In this document: in pieces, positions 25,475 through 32,388 of the stretch | Position numbering within the stretch: position 1 is the stretch's first letter | How the letters are laid out: each line of letters starts with the position of its first letter | From: Devosia sp. | GTDB taxonomy: Bacteria; Pseudomonadota; Alphaproteobacteria; Rhizobiales; Devosiaceae | Direction of reading: 5' to 3' | DNA length: 32,388 nucleotides | Assembly (NCBI GenBank): GCA_028290225.1 | Contig: JAQGKH010000051.1 | Span: 1 to 32,388 of the forward strand | The notes under the pieces: generated by a model | Database searches by the model: none | The model's input: only the letters and a program-made list of their open reading frames with translations | Told to the model about the DNA's origin: nothing | Position numbers and translations under genes: made by a program

Positions 25475-26350
25475 CTAGAGGGTGATACGGGCTTCAGGAA
25501 GGCCAGGAACATCGAGCCGGATGGCAAAGATGCCGCCGGCCACCTTTTCTGCCGCCAGCTGCTCGGGGCTGAGCGTTTTGGCGGCGGTGGTGATGAAGAG
25601 GGTCTTGAGATCAGGACCGCCGAAAGCGGGGCAGGTCACCTGGGAGACCGGCACTTCGACGACCCGGTCAACCGAGCCATCCGGAGCATGGCGCACCACG
25701 CAGCTGCCGCCCCACCTGGCGCTCCAGAGATAGCCCTCGCTGTCGACTACCGCGCCATCGGGATAGCCCGGACCTTCCGAAACATCGGCGAATACCGACC
25801 AGTCACCGACCGGCAGGCCGGTGGCGGGATCGGTCTCGACCTTGAGGATCTGCTGGGTGGGAGTGTCGGCCCAGTAAGCGGTGCGACCATCGCGGGTGAA
25901 GCAGGTGGCATTGGGGATCGAGGCGTTGGAGCGCAGCACGCTGAGCTTGCCGGCGCGGTAGTGGTAGAGCGTGCCGCCCCGCGCATCCTCGTTTTTGGGC
26001 ATGGTGCCGATCCAGAAGGCGCCCGATGGGTGCACGCGGCTGTCATTGCCGCGAGTGGCAGCGTTGTCGGCCTCGATGGGGACGATGAGGCTTTGTTCGC
26101 TCGTTTGCAGGTTGAAGCGCTTGAGCCCGGTTTCGGTCACAAGGGCGAGGTTGTCCGCGTCGATGATGGCGGCCGCGGCGACGTTCTCGCCAAAGCTCCA
26201 GCTGCCTTCAATGTCCCCGGTGGCCGAGGCGGCGAAGAGCTTTTGGTTGTTGATATCGAAAAAGAAGAGCTGCTGGCGATCAGGGTGCCAGAAGGGGCCT
26301 TCGCCCAAGGCACATTTGCTGTCGATCAACAGTTCGGCGGTTTGGGTCAC
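25475..26350 (-). CDS. SMP-30/gluconolactonase-family sugar lactonase
   Basis: A six-bladed beta-propeller lactonase (291 residues) of the SMP-30 family, predicted to open an aldonolactone to the sugar acid. Metal ligands match the family: Glu17 in LGEGPFWH, Asn147 in IPNATCFTRDG and Asp199 in GYPDGAVVD. Asn102 and Asp103 in GNDSRVHPSGAFWIGT fit the substrate site. Placed between dgoA and a beta-galactosidase, D-galactonolactone is the likely substrate, but arabino-, xylono- or fuconolactone would also fit because family members are promiscuous. The start overlaps the dgoA stop by 4 nt. Confidence 0.93.
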   Translation of the reverse strand: MTQTAELLIDSKCALGEGPFWHPDRQQLFFFDINNQKLFAASATGDIEGSWSFGENVAAAAIIDADNLALVTETGLKRFNLQTSEQSLIVPIEADNAATRGNDSRVHPSGAFWIGTMPKNEDARGGTLYHYRAGKLSVLRSNASIPNATCFTRDGRTAYWADTPTQQILKVETDPATGLPVGDWSVFADVSEGPGYPDGAVVDSEGYLWSARWGGSCVVRHAPDGSVDRVVEVPVSQVTCPAFGGPDLKTLFITTAAKTLSPEQLAAEKVAGGIFAIRLDVPGLPEARITL

Positions 26351-26958
26351 GGCGTCATCCCTCGATCATAGGCTGCTACGGCCTGCGCAGCGCGCTGGCT
26401 CACTTCGGCGGCGGTGCTGCCGGGTTTGTACAAAAAGGTGCCCAGGCCGAACCCGACGCAGCCCGCGGCAAAGTATTCGCCGAAATTGTCGGGGTTGGCG
26501 CCGCCCACCGCATAAAGCGGCAGCTCGGGCGGCAGCACCGCCTTCATTGCCTTGATGCCGCGCGGCCCCAAAACTTCGGCCGGGAAGAACTTGAGGCCAG
26601 TGGCGCCCGCCTTGATCGCTTTGAACGCATCGCTGGGCGTAAACACACCGGGATAGGAGCCGAGCTGAATGCGCACGGTTTCTTCAATAACCGATCGGTT
26701 AGTGTCCGGTGATACGATAAATGTGCCGCCGGCGTCAGCGACCGCCCAGACCTGCTTCTTGGTCAGGACGGTTCCGGCGCCGATCATCGCCGCATCGCCA
26801 AGCGCCTCCGAGGCAAGGGTGATGCTGGCCAGGGCATCGGGCGAGTTCAGCGGCACTTCGATCATGGTGATCCCGGCCGCGATCAGGGCGTGACAGACAT
26901 CCAGTGTTTCGGGCGGGGTGATGCCGCGCAGGATCGCAATCAGGTGGCGATGGCTCAT
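26347..26958 (-). CDS. dgoA: 2-dehydro-3-deoxy-6-phosphogalactonate aldolase
   Basis: Class I aldolase that cleaves 2-keto-3-deoxy-6-phosphogalactonate to pyruvate and glyceraldehyde 3-phosphate, the last step of the De Ley-Doudoroff route. The 203-residue protein of the KDPG/KHG aldolase family has Arg11 and Glu34 (AILRG and IEVPLNSP) and the Schiff-base Lys123 in GLKFFPAEVLGP. The motif GAGTVLT and the phosphate-site segment AVGGANPDNFGEY are conserved. KDPGal rather than KDPG specificity is inferred from LNSPD and from the adjacent dgoK. A ribosome-binding site GGAGAA precedes the start; dgoK ends 12 nt upstream. Confidence 0.94.
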   Translation of the reverse strand: MSHRHLIAILRGITPPETLDVCHALIAAGITMIEVPLNSPDALASITLASEALGDAAMIGAGTVLTKKQVWAVADAGGTFIVSPDTNRSVIEETVRIQLGSYPGVFTPSDAFKAIKAGATGLKFFPAEVLGPRGIKAMKAVLPPELPLYAVGGANPDNFGEYFAAGCVGFGLGTFLYKPGSTAAEVSQRAAQAVAAYDRGMTP

Positions 26959-26970
26959 GGGGTTCTCCGA

Positions 26971-27897
26971 TCAGGCGATAAAGTTGCGCGCAGCCTTAAG
27001 GCCCGCCAGCACCACTTCGGTTCCATCCACCGGCTCGCCTTGCGCACCGATCATGCCAAGCACCTGGGCATAAAGGGCGCATAGCGCTGGCGAGCCGATC
27101 AGCGGCACGGTTTGATTGCCGATCCGGGCGCGGCGGCTGCCGATCTCGGTGCCGATCAGCAGACCCGACAGATAACCTTCGCACCAATCGGGCTCCCGGC
27201 CCGACAGGAGCGAACTGGCACGCACGGCGAAGAGTTCGCTGGTCAGCTGCTCCGGCCGATCGAGCCCGATCTGTGCTCCGGCCGCAAAACCCTCGTCGCG
27301 ACCTGCCCCTCCCGTGGCACCAACCAGGGAATGGCGCAGCACCGACTGAGTGCGCAGCAACTCAAACAGCTCGCCGGTCATGGCCGTGGAGAAATGCTCG
27401 ATGCGGGTGCCGTTCATATCGGCCCATTTGGAATGCGTGCCGGGCATGCAGACGACGCCGGCAAAGCCGGGGCGCAGCGCGGCCAGGCCAAGCAGCTGGG
27501 TTTCTTCACCCCGCATGACGTTGTCACCGCCAGACTTTTGGCAAACGCCGGGGAGGATGGCCGCGGTGAGATGCCCGTCGGGCAGGGGTGGACGCACGGC
27601 CCCATCGATCAAGCCGCGCAGATCGGTAGGTGCTTCGAGGTAGGGAGCCTCACACCAGCCCTGGCGGGCGCCGGCCATGCCGCAAACCAGCACATCCAGC
27701 GAACCGCCGCGGTTGCTGCCCAGACCCCGGAGCAAAGCCTGGAGCACGCCGGGATACTCATCGCGCGTCAGCTTGCCCATGCCCTGGTCGGAAGAACGCG
27801 ACAGCACCACGGCACCGTCCGGAGCCAGGCCCCAGGCACGCAGGTTGGACGTGCCCCAATCAACGCCGACCCACTCAACAAACTCAGTCACGCCCAT
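26971..27897 (-). CDS. dgoK: 2-dehydro-3-deoxygalactonokinase
   Basis: Phosphorylates 2-keto-3-deoxygalactonate at O-6 with ATP. The 308-residue product is a DgoK-family ASKHA-fold kinase, with the phosphate-1 motif VGVDWGTSNLRAW near the N-terminus, VCGMAGARQGWCEAPYL, the CMPGTHSKWADMN segment, and FSTAMTGELFELL. It is first in the four-gene minus-strand operon and divergent from the dehydratase gene. The ATG at 27897 sits very close to GAGGGGGA; a GTG two codons in (27891) has better spacing and is an alternative start. Confidence 0.94.
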   Translation of the reverse strand: MGVTEFVEWVGVDWGTSNLRAWGLAPDGAVVLSRSSDQGMGKLTRDEYPGVLQALLRGLGSNRGGSLDVLVCGMAGARQGWCEAPYLEAPTDLRGLIDGAVRPPLPDGHLTAAILPGVCQKSGGDNVMRGEETQLLGLAALRPGFAGVVCMPGTHSKWADMNGTRIEHFSTAMTGELFELLRTQSVLRHSLVGATGGAGRDEGFAAGAQIGLDRPEQLTSELFAVRASSLLSGREPDWCEGYLSGLLIGTEIGSRRARIGNQTVPLIGSPALCALYAQVLGMIGAQGEPVDGTEVVLAGLKAARNFIA

Positions 27898-28106
27898 TCC
27901 CCCTCGTGTTGCGCCCCTCGCAACGGCTCAAGCCTAATTGTTGCGCCGCCTCCCGCCTAGCCGATTCGGCGGCTGGGTGAAGTCAGTGACCCCGCTCGGC
28001 GACAAATTCCCGCCAGAATGGCATTCAAACTTGCCACTAACATGCTAGAACCGCTGCAAACAGCAGCGTGTTTTCGCCATGGCGCGAACCATTGAGGAAT
28101 ACGGAC
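27898..28106. promoter_or_regulatory. Divergent control region between dgoK and the dehydratase gene
   Basis: These 209 nt must hold both promoters. Three perfect inverted repeats are visible: GTTGCG-N5-CGCAAC (27908-27924), AGCCG-N6-CGGCT (27957-27972) and CGCTGC-N5-GCAGCG (28052-28068), the last followed by TGTTTT. TGTTGCGCC also recurs around 27940. These are candidate operators for a sugar-acid regulator not encoded in the window. No convincing -35/-10 pair was found. Confidence 0.45.
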
Positions 28107-29936
28107 ATGACGGCAGATAACGGCTTCTCCTTCCCTGACGGGCAGGACAGCGCGCCCAAGAAGCTGCGCTCGCGCGCCTGGTTCGACAATCCCGAGAACC
28201 CCGACATGACCGCGCTTTACCTCGAGCGCTACATGAACTTCGGCGTATCGCGCGAAGAGCTGCAGTCCAACAAGCCCATTATCGGCATTGCCCAGACCGG
28301 CTCGGACCTCAGCCCCTGCAACCGCCACCATATCGTGCTGGCCGAGCGCGTGCGCGAAGGCATCCGGGAAGCGGGCGGCATTGCCATCGAGTTTCCGGTG
28401 CACCCGATCCAGGAAACGGGCAAGCGCCCGACGGCCGGCCTCGATCGCAACCTGGCCTATCTCGGGCTCGTGGAAGTGCTTTATGGCTATCCGCTGGACG
28501 GCGTGGTGCTGACCATCGGTTGCGACAAGACCACGCCCGCCATGCTGATGGGCGCCGCGACGGTCAATATTCCGGCGATCGCATTGTCGGTCGGGCCGAT
28601 GCTCAATGGTTGGCACAAGGGCGAGCGCACCGGCTCGGGCACCATTGTGTGGAAGGCGCGTCAGATGATGGCCGCGGGCGAGATCGACTATGCGCAGTTC
28701 ATCGAACTCGTCGCATCCTCGGCACCTTCGACGGGCTATTGCAACACCATGGGCACGGCGACGACCATGAACTCGCTGGCCGAGTCGCTGGGCATGCAGT
28801 TGCCGGGCTCGGCGGCGATCCCAGCGCCGTATCGCGATCGCCAGGAAATGGCGTATCGCACGGGCAAGCGCATCGTCGACATGGTGCATGAGGACCTCAA
28901 GCCCTCCGACATCCTGACCAAGGATAATTTCATCAACACCATCGTGGTCAATTCCGCGATTGGCGGCTCGACCAATGCGCCGATCCATATCCAGGCTATT
29001 GCCAAGCATATCGGGGTGGAGCTCGAGCTGCAGGACTTCCAGACCTATGGGCACAAGGTGCCGCTGCTGGTGAACCTGCAGCCGGCGGGCGAGTATCTGG
29101 GCGAGGATTACTACCATGCCGGCGGCGTGCCAGCCGTGGTGAACGAGCTGATGAAGCAGGGGCTCATTCGCGAGAACGCCCCCACCGTCAACGGCAAGAC
29201 CATTGGCGAGAACTGCCGCAATACGCCCATCCAGGACGAAAAGGTGATCCGTCCCTTCGAGCAGCCGCTCAAGGAAGAGGCCGGGTTCCTGGTGCTGCGC
29301 GGGAACCTGTTTGACAACGCCATCATGAAGACCAGCGTGATCTCGCCCGAGTTCCGCGAGCGCTACCTGGCCAATCCCGAGCATCCCGGCATGTTCGAGG
29401 GAAAGGCCGTGGTGTTCGACGGACCCGAGGATTATCACCACCGCATCGACGATCCGTCGCTCGATATCGACGAGCACACGCTGCTGTTCATGCGTGGCGC
29501 CGGTCCGATCGGCTATCCCGGCGCAGCCGAGGTGGTCAATATGCGGCCGCCCGATTACCTCATCAAGAAGGGTATCCACGCGCTGGCTTGTATCGGTGAC
29601 GGGCGGCAATCGGGTACGTCGGGTTCGCCCTCGATCCTCAACGCTTCCCCGGAAGCCGCCGCTGGCGGCAACCTCGCGATTCTGCGCACTGGCGATCGTG
29701 TGCGGATCGATCTCAACAACGGCACGGCCGATATCCTGATCTCGGATGCGGAGATCGCGACACGGCGGCAGGAGCTGGCGGAAGCGGGCGGGTATAAATA
29801 TCCCAAGCATCAGACGCCGTGGCAGGAGATCCAGCGCGGACTGGTGGACCAGCTTGGCAATGGCGCAGTGCTCAAGCCGGCGGTGGCGTATCAGCGGATC
29901 GCCCAGACCCACGGCGTGCCGCGCGACAATCACTAA
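28107..29936 (+). CDS. Sugar-acid dehydratase, IlvD/Edd family (D-xylonate/L-arabinonate dehydratase type)
   Basis: An Fe-S dehydratase of 609 residues that would convert an aldonate into its 2-keto-3-deoxy acid. Three Cys typical of the [2Fe-2S] sugar-acid subgroup are visible: Cys71 (SPCNRHH), Cys139 (TIGCDKTTPA) and Cys212 (YCNTMGTA). Lys141 matches the carbamylated metal-binding Lys of L-arabinonate dehydratase. It resembles Caulobacter XylD over long stretches (MTALYLER, KPIIGIAQTGSD, GRQSGTSGSPSILNASPE). With dgoK and dgoA opposite, galactonate (or L-arabinonate/D-fuconate) is a plausible substrate; no enolase-type DgoD is present. The start at 28107 has GAGGA 8 nt upstream; a frame open to 28068 is less likely. 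A strong terminator follows. Confidence 0.93.
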   Translation: MTADNGFSFPDGQDSAPKKLRSRAWFDNPENPDMTALYLERYMNFGVSREELQSNKPIIGIAQTGSDLSPCNRHHIVLAERVREGIREAGGIAIEFPVHPIQETGKRPTAGLDRNLAYLGLVEVLYGYPLDGVVLTIGCDKTTPAMLMGAATVNIPAIALSVGPMLNGWHKGERTGSGTIVWKARQMMAAGEIDYAQFIELVASSAPSTGYCNTMGTATTMNSLAESLGMQLPGSAAIPAPYRDRQEMAYRTGKRIVDMVHEDLKPSDILTKDNFINTIVVNSAIGGSTNAPIHIQAIAKHIGVELELQDFQTYGHKVPLLVNLQPAGEYLGEDYYHAGGVPAVVNELMKQGLIRENAPTVNGKTIGENCRNTPIQDEKVIRPFEQPLKEEAGFLVLRGNLFDNAIMKTSVISPEFRERYLANPEHPGMFEGKAVVFDGPEDYHHRIDDPSLDIDEHTLLFMRGAGPIGYPGAAEVVNMRPPDYLIKKGIHALACIGDGRQSGTSGSPSILNASPEAAAGGNLAILRTGDRVRIDLNNGTADILISDAEIATRRQELAEAGGYKYPKHQTPWQEIQRGLVDQLGNGAVLKPAVAYQRIAQTHGVPRDNH

Positions 29937-29944
29937 GGCCACCC

Positions 29945-29974
29945 AGGATCCCCGCTTCGGCGGGGATCTTTTTT
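29945..29974 (+). terminator. Rho-independent terminator of the dehydratase gene
   Basis: GATCCCCGC (29947-29955) pairs perfectly with GCGGGGATC (29960-29968) around a TTCG tetraloop, followed by six T. It is a textbook intrinsic terminator 10 nt after the stop codon. Confidence 0.95.
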
Positions 29975-30669
29975 GTGGCGCTATCGGCATGGATAGGCGC
30001 CGGTCGGCGATGAGCCTCCGGATAGAGCGGCGCTGGCGAGGCTTTGCCTCAAGAAACGTTGCGCAATAACGGAAGCTCCGCCTCGCCAGCGACCGGGTGC
30101 CGATGCCCGCGCCGACCTGCGGCGCATGCCAGATTCCGCGCGCGAAACACTAGGCCTTGATGCGCGCAGCTGCCTGCGCACACCAGAACCCCGATGGCCA
30201 GTGCAGCTGCCACCAGCGGCGTTTCGCCCAAGACCACCGGACGATAGAGGTCCACGGCTTTTGCGGGCACCGGCCGGATCGCGGCGACCCGCGAACCCCC
30301 AGTCTCCACCCACCAACCACTCGTCATGATCTCGCTTGGGTGCGTGGATGGAGAGAGATTAGCCCCAAGCGGCGGGGCAGGGGATAAGTTCGAAATCCGA
30401 CGCGGAATCGGTCCTGCAGAGCCTGGGTGGCTGAAACTTGCGCCGTGATGTGCAGCTCAAGGTTTACGCAGCCTGACCAGCCCTAAGCACCCCGCCCGAG
30501 CAGGGATGCGGGGAAGGCGTGCCCGGACCTGAAGCAGACGACCGGTATTTGAAGGAAGCAGGCTGCCGAGGAGGTCGAAGCCCCAACCCGGCCGTCCCTC
30601 AAGGTAGAGGGTGTGGCGCAGGGCTCTTGAGTCACTCGGCAAGTTCGAAAAGGTCGCGGCTGGGGGATG
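29975..30669. other. Long intergenic stretch between the sugar cassette and lexA
   Basis: About 700 nt without a recognisable gene. Visible structure: an 11-bp inverted repeat (30031-30041 with 30081-30091); an 8-bp repeat GCAGCCTG/CAGGCTGC (30468-30475 with 30559-30566) enclosing a CCCCGC/GCGGGG hairpin (30490-30513); and a small CCCTC/GAGGG hairpin near 30596-30611 that lies downstream of lexA. There is no tRNA and no T-rich terminator for lexA. The last 200 nt could be a structured RNA or a dispersed extragenic repeat, which cannot be decided from one copy. One weak minus-strand ORF is listed separately. Confidence 0.5.
30049..30327 (-). CDS. Weak small ORF, 92 residues, possible membrane or remnant protein
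   Basis: I do not recognise this protein. It has one hydrophobic stretch (TPLVAAALAIGVLVCAG) at about residues 38-54, preceded by a hydrophilic N-terminus and followed by an Arg/His-rich tail. The ATG has at best a poor ribosome-binding site (GCGAGA), and codon usage is only partly coding-like. The 3' end runs into an 11-bp inverted repeat. It may be chance, or the remnant of a gene broken when the sugar cassette was inserted. Confidence 0.22.
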   Translation of the reverse strand: MTSGWWVETGGSRVAAIRPVPAKAVDLYRPVVLGETPLVAAALAIGVLVCAGSCAHQGLVFRARNLACAAGRRGHRHPVAGEAELPLLRNVS

Positions 30670-31383
30670 TCAGTACTTGCGTAGCAGTCCAACGAGCCGG
30701 CCTTGTACCTTGACGCGGTCGGGGGGGAAGATGCGGGTTTCGTAGGCGGGGTTGGCGGCTTCCAGCGCAATGGTGTTGCCCTTGCGGCGAAGGCGCTTGA
30801 GCGTGGCTTCTTCGTCGTCCACCAGCGCCACGATGATTTCGCCGGTGCTGGCCACGTCCTGCTTGCGGATCAACACGGTGTCGCCATCGAAAATGCCGGC
30901 GTCGATCATCGAATCACCACGTACCTCAAGAGCGTAGTGCTCGCCAGCGCCAAGCATTTCGGGCGGCACTGAGATGGTGTGGGAATGGGTCTGGATGGCC
31001 TCGATCGGCGTACCCGCGGCGATGCGGCCCATGACAGGAATTGCAACGGGGCGCACATAATCATCGCTCCAGCCGGAGCGCGGCGGCGGCGCGGCAACGC
31101 GCCCCAGATTGCCTTCGATGACGCTGGGTTCAAAGCGCGCCTTGCGGCCGCCCAGGGCGGGGTTCATCGAATCGGGCAGCTTGAGCACCTCCAGGGCGCG
31201 CGCCCGATTGGGCAGGCGGCGAATAAAGCCCCGCTCTTCCAGGGCAGTGATCAGCCGGTGAATGCCGGACTTGGAGGCCAGATCCAACGCATCCTTCATT
31301 TCGTCGAACGAAGGGGGAATGCCGCTTTCCTTCATCCGCTCATGGATGAACATCAGCAGTTCATGTTGCTTGCGCGTCAGCAT
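30670..31383 (-). CDS. lexA: LexA repressor, SOS response regulator
   Basis: Transcriptional repressor of the SOS regulon, inactivated by RecA-stimulated self-cleavage. The 237-residue product has an N-terminal winged helix-turn-helix (MLTRKQHELLMFIHER through RGFIRRLPNRARALEV) and a C-terminal S24 peptidase domain. The cleavage site is Ala123-Gly124 in GRIAAGTPIEA. The catalytic dyad is Ser158 (VRGDSMIDAG) and Lys196 (ATLKRLRRKG). The long linker (residues ~70-110) is typical of alphaproteobacterial LexA. Upstream are two SOS boxes in mirror orientation, so it represses itself. moeA lies upstream on the same strand; comEC, the neighbour expected in many rhizobia, is here separated by the sugar cassette. 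Confidence 0.97.
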   Translation of the reverse strand: MLTRKQHELLMFIHERMKESGIPPSFDEMKDALDLASKSGIHRLITALEERGFIRRLPNRARALEVLKLPDSMNPALGGRKARFEPSVIEGNLGRVAAPPPRSGWSDDYVRPVAIPVMGRIAAGTPIEAIQTHSHTISVPPEMLGAGEHYALEVRGDSMIDAGIFDGDTVLIRKQDVASTGEIIVALVDDEEATLKRLRRKGNTIALEAANPAYETRIFPPDRVKVQGRLVGLLRKY

Positions 31384-31407
31384 CGGGGCCCTTCAATCGC
31401 AGAATCG

Positions 31408-31422
31408 GAACAAAGACTGAAC
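31408..31422 (-). promoter_or_regulatory. LexA box proximal to lexA
   Basis: On the minus strand this reads GTTC-N7-GTTC (plus strand GAAC 31408-31411 and 31419-31422). It is an exact alphaproteobacterial SOS box, 24 nt upstream of the lexA start codon. Confidence 0.85.
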
Positions 31423-31432
31423 GACCATAGGT

Positions 31433-31447
31433 GTTCCAGTTATGTTC
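31433..31447 (-). promoter_or_regulatory. LexA box distal to lexA, opposite orientation
   Basis: On the minus strand this reads GAAC-N7-GAAC (plus strand GTTC 31433-31436 and 31444-31447). It faces the proximal box across a 10-nt spacer and covers the putative -10. Two exact boxes imply tight autorepression. Confidence 0.85.
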
Positions 31448-31470
31448 TGCAATAACGCTCATGTGGACAA
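31442..31470 (-). promoter_or_regulatory. Putative lexA promoter
   Basis: On the minus strand TTGTCC (31465-31470), a 17-nt spacer and GAACAT (31442-31447). The -10 is the same hexamer as at the SOS small ORF, and the distal LexA box covers it. The hexamers are imperfect, so the start site is uncertain. Confidence 0.45.
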
Positions 31471-31491
31471 TCGTAAAATCCTGGCGATTTC

Positions 31492-32388
31492 TTAAAAACC
31501 GTGGATCGGCGTGGCTTGCGCGAAGGCGCCGGCTGGCTGGCCGGGGTCGAACTCGGGCTGAACCAGCAGCATGTCGGCATGGGCCAAGGAGGAGGTGTGG
31601 CCGCTATCGGTCTGGCTGATCGGTTGCAGCCCGGGGCCGGCGGGCGAATGCACCAGCTGAGCGCGCATGAAATGGCGGCGGCCGGTGTTGGGCGGGGTTG
31701 GCGCCAGGAGCGGCAGGTGCCAGGGCACCGGTTCGGCATAACCCAGCCAGCGACGGAGGGCGGGTTTGATGAACACCGCGGCAGTGACCATGGCGGACAC
31801 CGGATTGCCCGGCAGGCCGAACACCAGGGTGCGTCCATGGGTGCCAAACATCAGCGGTTTGCCCGGCCGCATATTAATGCGCCAAAAATCAAGCTGCACG
31901 CCCGACTCAAGCAGGATTTTCTGGACGATGTCGTGATCGCCGACGGTGGCGCCGCCGGTCGTGACAACGACATCGGGAGCATCGGCAAAGATGGCGGCGA
32001 GGCGATCAGCCAGGGCGGCGCGATCATCGGGGGCGATACCGTAATCGCGGATGTCGGTGGCATAGGGGGCAAGCAGCGGCTTGAGCCCGAAGCTGTTGGA
32101 AGCGACGATCTGATCGGGCCCAAGCGGGTTCCCGGGAAGCACCAGTTCGTCGCCGGTGGCGAGCAGGGCAATGCGTGGCCGCACCGTGACCGAAAGGGCT
32201 GGGCAGTTGGCGGCGGCGGCCACCGCCAGTTGCATGGGGGTGAGCCTGCTGCCGCGGGCGATCAGTTCCTGGCCGCGGCGGAAATCGTCCCCGAGGGGCC
32301 GGATGCTGCGGCCAACGGGCGGCTGGGCGGCAAAGCTGATGGCGTTGCCAGCGGCGCTGGCTTCTTCCTGCATGATCACGGCATCGGC
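31492..32388 (-). CDS. moeA: Molybdopterin molybdenumtransferase MoeA (5' truncated)
   Basis: Inserts molybdate into adenylylated molybdopterin to form the molybdenum cofactor. The frame runs off the window: the residues before the first in-window Met read ADAVIMQEE, a standard internal MoeA motif, so the N-terminal third is missing. The visible 299 residues include IALLATGDELVLPG, the MoCF-domain motif VVTTGGATVGDHDIV, MRPGKPLMFG and VFGLPGNPVSAMVTAAVF, followed by the C-terminal domain IV. It ends 108 nt upstream of lexA, and the lexA promoter lies in that gap, so lexA can be transcribed independently. Confidence 0.95.
   Translation of the reverse strand, partial: ADAVIMQEEASAAGNAISFAAQPPVGRSIRPLGDDFRRGQELIARGSRLTPMQLAVAAAANCPALSVTVRPRIALLATGDELVLPGNPLGPDQIVASNSFGLKPLLAPYATDIRDYGIAPDDRAALADRLAAIFADAPDVVVTTGGATVGDHDIVQKILLESGVQLDFWRINMRPGKPLMFGTHGRTLVFGLPGNPVSAMVTAAVFIKPALRRWLGYAEPVPWHLPLLAPTPPNTGRRHFMRAQLVHSPAGPGLQPISQTDSGHTSSLAHADMLLVQPEFDPGQPAGAFAQATPIHGF

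Noticed and set aside
24146..26371. 741-codon open frame antisense to the GH42 and lactonase genes
   Set aside because: It mirrors two well-supported genes with intact catalytic residues, and its own translation has no recognisable domain.
27957..29990. 677-codon open frame antisense to the dehydratase gene
   Set aside because: The opposite strand encodes an intact IlvD/Edd enzyme, and this frame reads through its terminator hairpin.
30380..30410. AGTTCGAAATC resembling a tRNA T-loop
   Set aside because: No paired T-stem, acceptor stem or anticodon arm can be built at the right distances on either strand.
30545..30570. GAAGGAAGCAG resembling the apical loop of the SRP (4.5S) RNA
   Set aside because: The flanking CC(GGAA)GG tetraloop closure and the GTCAGG partner strand are missing, and no 100-nt hairpin fits.
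30483..30770. 95-codon minus-strand ORF overlapping the lexA 3' end
   Set aside because: It overlaps lexA coding sequence in another frame, is rich in Pro/Ser/Cys with no pattern, and has no ribosome-binding site.

Overview
This is a GC-rich stretch of an alphaproteobacterial chromosome, most likely a member of the Hyphomicrobiales (Rhizobiales), perhaps near Devosiaceae. That rests on gene order (lolDE, dnaE, rpsB-tsf-pyrH-frr-uppS-cdsA-rseP-bamA-lpxD-fabZ-lpxA-lpxI-lpxB), on LpxI replacing LpxH, on direct-repeat SOS boxes (GAAC-N7-GAAC), and on TTGCC/TATAT-type promoter elements. The genus is an inference. I see no insertion sequence, prophage, CRISPR array, tRNA or rRNA.

Layout. 1-1623: 3' part of a LolC/E-type permease and lolD (lipoprotein release). 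1624-2100: a non-coding stretch with a 16-bp-stem hairpin, then an SOS-box promoter driving a 32-residue single-span membrane protein, directly upstream of dnaE. 2101-5556: replicative DNA polymerase III alpha. 5557-11823: a translation and envelope run (rpsB with promoter and structured leader, tsf, pyrH, frr, uppS, cdsA, rseP); dxr, often found between cdsA and rseP, is absent. 12006-18494: bamA, a hairpin terminator, then the overlapping lipid A operon lpxD-fabZ-lpxA-lpxI-lpxB. 18470-21320 (minus): gltX and gltA, with gltA overlapping lpxB tail to tail. 21400-23544: comEC. 23513-29936: a sugar cassette with a minus-strand operon dgoK-dgoA-lactonase-GH42 beta-galactosidase and a divergent xylonate-type dehydratase. 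29937-30669: mostly non-coding. 30670-32388 (minus): lexA with two mirror-image SOS boxes, and the truncated moeA.

How it works together. The bulk is essential housekeeping: replication, translation, undecaprenyl phosphate and phospholipid precursors, lipid A, outer-membrane assembly. The cassette between comEC and lexA looks like an accessory insert. The GH42 enzyme would release galactose, and the lactonase, an IlvD/Edd-type dehydratase, the kinase and the aldolase would carry out most of the De Ley-Doudoroff route. A galactose dehydrogenase, a transporter and a regulator are not in the window.

The most interesting signal is the SOS-box-controlled micro-ORF at 1925-2023. It has the size, single membrane span, regulation and (from memory) genomic position of Caulobacter SidA, a 29-residue SOS-induced division inhibitor. 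With lexA in the same window, this suggests a DNA-damage division checkpoint that standard gene callers would miss.
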